DNA from: Acanthosoma haemorrhoidale
Lineage: Eukaryota; Arthropoda; Insecta; Hemiptera; Acanthosomatidae
Reading direction: 5' to 3'
DNA length: 64,000 nt
Assembly: GCA_930367205.1 (NCBI GenBank)
Contig: OV884011.1
Coordinates: 43,227,754 to 43,291,753 of the forward strand
A model generated the notes under the pieces. It worked only from the letters and a program-made list of their open reading frames with translations, made no database searches and was not told the DNA's origin. Shown here piece after piece: positions 58,650-64,000 of the stretch (positions are counted from its first letter, which is position 1; every line of letters starts with the position of its first letter). Made by a program: the position numbers and the translations under genes.

Positions 58650-59068
58650 TTAAGACCTGGCAGGGTGTGTTATCTATAGGTTAGTCTATAACAAAAATTA
58701 GCAAATGAAATACAACCAAGAAGTAAAATATGTATCTATCCAGAATAAAATGTACGTATTTTGGGTAATAAATTGGTCTTGGAATTTATCGTTATATTTG
58801 TGGGTTTCTTGAGAGCGGGGGGGGGGGTCTATATATATTTATTTGATTTTTAAAATTCAAAAATGAAACTGTTGCTATACCTATAAAGCATAACATAAGC
58901 ATGTTTAGAAAAGGATGATTGGTTATTTTGTTGAAAATCGGCTGCTGAAAGTAATTGTTATAAGGATGGAGTCGTATCTTGGGGACATTTAATGATCACA
59001 CGAAGACCATTATTACGTGTGATGGAAATTAAACAAAAAACAGTTTACACTCATTATTCACATTCAAA
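58650..59068 (+). repeat. 420-bp tandem block, unit 2
   Basis: Second unit, G11 instead of G12. Near-identity means either a very recent duplication or an assembly duplication (two haplotypes joined). Confidence 0.97.
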
Positions 59069-59400
59069 ATCATTCTAGTATGATAATTTTATTAAGCTCG
59101 CCTAGTAATATTCTTGCACTTTCAACGAATGTACCAATGGTGTTTTTCTTTGGAAGTAGAATACATTCAGCTTATTGAACCCGACCAGTATTCTTAATTC
59201 ATCGAAAGCCAAAGATAACCGATGAAATTTACATCTTTATTTAGTTCTTGAGATGCTACTTCGACTGCCGTCAAGGGAGAATTGAGTTTTATGTTGGGAT
59301 AAAATTTATGTTTTTAAGGAAAACATTACTCTAGCCATAGGTGTATATGGTTTCTACGTTGAATTATTTTTAAATCCGCTGACTCTTAAGTCACCATTTT
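59069..59400. other. Non-coding stretch
   Basis: AT-rich; nothing recognised. Confidence 0.45.
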
Positions 59401-59875
59401 GGATCCTGCCATTCTTGCAGTAGTGACTGTGAGGTAAGGCACGCCTAGACACACAGGCGGATGAGAAGGTGAAGGGAGCTCGTCCTTGGGAAGAACTGGA
59501 AGTAGGAAATATCAGAGATAGAAGAGAGGGAGGAAGGAGTGAAAGCCTTTGCCTGCTTTTGGGGCGAGGTCGCCCGCTAGCAGGGATTTACGAAACCCGG
59601 GTCATATCCGCCGCCTTTTGGCGCGGGGCTTTCGCAATAGCTCAGCTCACCGGAAACCTAGATCGCAGCTCAGGCATCCCACGGACCAACGATCTACCTC
59701 AACGAGCATTTCCTTTGGAGGTGGACGCTGCAACTGCACATAGAAAATTACAATTATTTTTTTTTTTAAGGGCATGCAAAATTCAAAAGTCGCTGACGGT
59801 CATAACCACACTTAATGCTTGCAATTGGCGTAATCACATCGTGTTCACACGAATGGGACACCCGGAAAACTAAAA
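59401..59875 (+). other. GC-rich block with open frame lacking a start
   Basis: A frame of 134 codons (59469-59873) opens at GTG and has no ATG until near its end, so it is unlikely to be translated as it stands. Another frame (59549-59743) is open over the same DNA. The GC-rich part (59400-59720) may be a promoter or 5' exon, or a repeat. No domain recognised. Confidence 0.2.
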
Positions 59876-62800
59876 TCTAAATTTTGAGCCAGAAATCATC
59901 TTTCATCCTGGTATTCATGAGGACATTTTGGGAAGATAAAACCTAATCAGTTTATCAAAAAGTAAATCCATATAGCAATTAAAAAAAATTATTGTGTGCA
60001 CGAGTTTCGTTAAAACTAAAAAAAGTCCTGATAACGATTTTAATGACTTTATTTTAGTCCAATCACCAATACATAAAATAGTGCTACTAAGCAAAATATC
60101 ATGCATTTACGTCAAAACAGGTTGAGTTACGTGTTATGAAATGCAGAATAATTACTACAGAACAAACAGCATAATTAAAATCACAGGGAAGAAAACATGA
60201 GTTTTTTTACTACACATAATCAAAAATATATCCATCATTATTCCATCATATGACGCATGAAATCACTACTTTTTTCCTTTTACTTGCACGTGGAAAATTA
60301 TATTGAATTCTGATAAGGGGGCTCTATATGAGCTTAAAATTAAGTAGCGTCGGGCTCAACTCCAACAAAATTCAGATAAACAAGGTAGAAATTAATATTT
60401 TCCCAATCTACTTTTATAAACCTCATTAGCCTATCCGATTAATCCGGCAAAGCGGTATAAAAAAAAGGTAAACTCAACTATCATATTTAATTTAATATTC
60501 TGATTAAACGCAATTAGCAAAATACAAACAACTGTTTGATATTAAATAAGCACAAACTGGATTTTTGGTTTTGAATATATAAGGCCCGTAGAACCAAAAC
60601 TCGCTATTTTTAGAAATTTTACAGGAGAGACCAAAAGCAACTCCAATTTAAATAAGAACTAAAATATTATTAACGATGTAAACTATCCTAAAACAATCAT
60701 GGACCGCGGTCCTTTCCAAAAACATTTACCCAAATTCAAATGCCTGATTGGATTTGTTTTTTGTCTTTCCTGTAAAATTTCTGAAAATTTAGGGGGTTTT
60801 GATTATACAGGCTTCATATACAAAACAAATACAAATAATAATGAAGTAGTTTCATTCACGTACATGATAGAATTGCAGATAAACCGAAAAATGAGATATA
60901 CTTATAATTGTAAAAAAAAAAAATGAAATAATAATTTACTCACAAATACTTCAATGTAAACTCACCTGAAATAAAACAGATTATTTAGAAACAAATAATA
61001 TATATTTTTAATATATCATAATACAAAATATGAAGTACTGCAGTACTACGTTTTTGTAGTTACAAACTACAACGAACAGCCAAAGAAAAAATATACTAGG
61101 AGTTTCCTCCAAATAGGTTTTGGGGTGGTCCGGGGTTCAAGTCCCAATCCTCCCAGTATGTATTTTATTTGGCTGTAAATTATTACTTAATTAATAATAT
61201 AAGTGATGCCTACACCACAACAAAAATTGCTGATACTATGTTATTGAATACCACTTTGTACTGCACTGAATGTAAAAAAAAGAAAGTAATTCAAAGATCT
61301 GTTATATGTTCGACCATGTAAAGCAAAATTAACATAGAAATAAGAATAGGTGAAGAGATGGAGTTTGTGTTTGTGTGACAAGTGTGTGACTGCCATAGAC
61401 GGAAGAAGTCGGCATGCAATACACCCTTTTGGATGTGGGCCGATTTCCCTTACGGCAATCAAGGGTACCATCCGCTGTGGAATGTCGTTTAATGCAAGAG
61501 GGATTTGACAGTTTACAACCCTTAGTTTTCTTCTTCAGCAGTCAACGTGGTGCTTAGACAATGTTTTGAAGGACTTTAGACTAACTTAGACACAACCTTG
61601 TGTGAAAATATATCCACTAACACATAGGGTCATAAAGAAAAGGCCTTCTTAGGGATAACAGACTCGGTCCAAGAGTACGGGAAATAAGCTTTGGGACGTG
61701 GCAGCACAAGGACTTCGTTTTGGTGTATGCTCCAGAGCGGGTCGGGTTCTTTCATGCGGCCCTCTGAGACGCTGAGGTCTTGGATCTGCCCTCAACATTT
61801 TTTTTCTAATTATTTATTCTCAACATTTAAATATTCTAATTATTCAACTAGAGGGTAACAGCTAGGTGTTTGCGGGTAAGTCAGGTATTATAAATATATA
61901 AAAGGATATATGTATCAGTAGACAAGATTTCCTTTATATATTTCCTTACAGTTTGTGTATTCGGATACAGTTAATAAGAAAATAGATAAGAGCATCGATA
62001 CGATACGACACGTGTGTAAGGATCCGTCAATTCTAAATAAAAACCCTCAGATCTCCTAACGTATCCTAAAAATAATTACAACATGAATCAGTTTTGTGTA
62101 TTCTGTATAAGCACGCGTTGTGTTTTTTTTCAAACTATGCCCCTTAAACCCATTTGTTTCTGACTATTTAATTATTCATGCTGTATTAAATTTATCAAGA
62201 GTGTGTATCGCTTATGCTTCGAGTTGGATTACTAAAACATCTCTGACTATTAATTGTTAATATCAGTGAGATGCATCGCACGTTGCATGCAGTTTATTCC
62301 TATTGCCGAGATCCTATGTAAGGTAGATACTAATCTGCAAACGTAGAAAAGGAATTTTCTAAAGTTTGTAAAAAAAAAACTAGTCAGAATAAGGACGTCC
62401 TGCATTTATTTATTTACGGAGCGTACCTTGAATGGATAGCTCACGATTTAGCAACGTTAAATAATGCCCTGAATTTTCAACATAAATGACCAAAAGTGTT
62501 TCTTTGCGCTCACATTGATCAAATACCAGGCCGAAGACTACATAGTCATGTAAAAATATTTGCCGAGCCAGAAAGGGGGAAGATCTAATTTCATTTAATT
62601 ACGTCAGGTCGTCGGTCTGTCTGGTCTGTGATAGTGTTCAAAGAATCCTTTAACGTAACATTTAAGAAACGTATAAAATATATTCAACAAAACACCGAAA
62701 TATGACACGTTTTGGTTAATGTTCAATGAAGGGAATTACGGAAAAAAAAAAATTAAACTTGCAAAGGTCTTTCATTGGTCGCTTTGGCTTGAAATGGTGT

Positions 62801-64000
62801 AATGTTGCTTAGCCCGAGAGTGCCACCTTGATATTATACCTTTATATAATTTATTTATATTTATAAAAACACAATCAAGTCGATAATCCGTCCGTAAATA
62901 ATTCAATTTAACTCAAGGCTTCTGATTCATGAATCAACAAGTGACTAACGGGTAGTTATTATCTCTGAAAAATATTAACCAACTGTTTACAAGATCAATA
63001 TTTGAACTTCACTAGTGGAGCGGTAGAACATAAAATATGAATAATTTCAAAAATATTTCTACCCTGGATAGATGAGTTACATTAATAATATAGTATCGTA
63101 TCATGGGATTAGAAATATATATATATATCTCGACAGTGAGCGTGTAAAATTAAGAGGCCATTCATACTGATCTTCATTTATATCCATGGAAGCAAATCTC
63201 TCGCCATGTTTTTGAGATTAGTCTCTCTCTTTTACTGAAACGATGATCCATCGCTTTACATACTGGCACGAAGCCACTTCTTATTTAATGTTTATCTGTG
63301 CATTCCATACTCATTTTCTCTCTGTCAATTTAGTGTATATACTGCTCAAAATTATTATGTATATACGCTCAAAGATTTCGTTTCTAAAATCACAAGTCTG
63401 CTGAGATGTTTACAGATCTGAAAAATACATCAAACCCCATAAACTAGTCGATCAAGTATCACTAGCCTAAATTGTAGCGATTGTCCTACGGGAAATGGTA
63501 TTTATGATAAAGTTATTTCAAATTCGAGAAGAGGGAAGATTTCTTTGGAAGTAAGGAACATTGGACGTATTGCGACACCATCTGGAAGAAGCAAACGGAA
63601 ATTTAGTCGAGGAACGGTGGCTGGTGCACAGACTGTAAAAGGGTTTATAATTGATGTAAAGTAATTATATAGTTAAGGCTCCTAGTAAATATAGAGTTGG
63701 CGTACATAGTATTCATTTATTTTTGGTAACTAAATATTTTAATATAGAAAAAAAAACGAGAGAGTTAAGGAAATTGTAGCAATAGATTAACGACTAGGTA
63801 AGTGAGGACATCAAGAGGCACTTTCAGTGCTCCTCGTGCATTTCTTAACTACTTAAAAAACTAATGATTCTTTGAATTATTGAAGAACTAATGAATAATT
63901 CTTCATTTCTTCTTTATTCATTTTGATCATGGGAAATTCGATTAAAAATAATGCCTAAACTATTTAACGAAAAAACAATCTTTTTTTTTTTTTTAATTAT
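59876..64000. other. Non-coding stretch
   Basis: AT-rich. Contains a 14-bp perfect palindrome AGTACTGCAGTACT (61034-61047), a B-box-like GGTTCAAGTCCC (61135-61146) without a matching A box, and a GC-richer part at 61670-61790. No gene supported up to the end of the window. Confidence 0.5.
61100..61160 (+). repeat. tRNA-like 3' half (SINE scrap)
   Basis: GGTTCAAGTCCC matches the tRNA B box (GGTTCRANTCC) and is followed by AATCCTCCCA, like a tRNA T-arm and acceptor strand. No A box or cloverleaf could be formed upstream, so this is not called as a tRNA gene. Confidence 0.35.

Noticed and set aside
59469..59873. 134-codon frame as a protein gene
   Set aside because: No ATG near its start, overlapping alternative frame, no domain or splice evidence.
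61135..61146. tRNA gene from the B-box match
   Set aside because: No A box and no cloverleaf upstream.
1..64000. CRISPR array, rRNA genes, bacterial operons or a prophage
   Set aside because: No regularly spaced identical repeats, no rRNA sequence that I recognise, no long dense open frames.

Overview
The window looks like repeat-rich, intron or intergenic DNA from an AT-rich animal genome, most likely an arthropod. The base composition is strongly AT-biased with local GC-rich blocks. There are no operons, no long open frames and no bacterial signals. The recognisable coding matter is all decayed animal transposons: Jockey-like non-LTR retrotransposons, mariner and a Tc1/mariner-type element, plus tRNA-derived SINE pieces. 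A copepod such as a sea louse, or a hemipteran, would fit, but the sequence alone does not settle this. No complete, confidently identifiable host gene is present.

Layout. At 1.09-2.98 kb is a decayed Jockey-like LINE (family A) with endonuclease and reverse transcriptase remnants, followed by a 127-bp direct repeat pair (3.16 and 3.64 kb). At 10.8-11.7 kb are a second 97-bp repeat pair, a minus-strand tRNA-derived SINE and a (TA)28 microsatellite. At 13.8-14.8 kb is a reverse transcriptase fragment of family C. At 16.4 and 18.0 kb is a diverged ~300-bp repeat pair. At 21.5-21.75 kb a TATA-like site, a small ATG frame and a splice donor lie just before a family B LINE tail (21.8-22.15 kb). 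A longer family B copy spans 24.4-27.5 kb and keeps pieces of ORF1 (CCHC knuckles), endonuclease and reverse transcriptase. At 31.2 kb is a family D LINE scrap. At 33.6-34.6 and 44.3-44.8 kb are two more family A copies. At 39.6 kb is a 102-bp foldback (MITE-like). At 46.66-47.58 kb two mariner 3' halves lie in inverted orientation and form a large palindrome. At 52.86-53.70 kb is an 843-bp element with 80-bp terminal inverted repeats, a TA target duplication and a transposase reduced to its DNA-binding domain. At 58.22-59.07 kb a 420-bp block is repeated in tandem almost without change.

Possible host signals are weak. They are a splice-bounded open frame at 23.15 kb, an open frame from a good acceptor to a stop at 49.27-49.61 kb, a 62-residue frame at 52.54 kb, a small hydrophobic peptide frame at 41.1 kb, and GC-rich blocks that could be promoters or 5' exons (near 18.9-19.2, 30.3-30.5, 34.7-35.2, 37.0-37.2, 46.2-46.5 and 59.4-59.7 kb). 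None matches a protein I recognise.

I see no new multi-gene system. The most unusual items are the mariner palindrome, the DNA-binding-domain-only transposon, the near-identical tandem block, two hammerhead-like motifs, and the fact that all seven LINE fragments point the same way.
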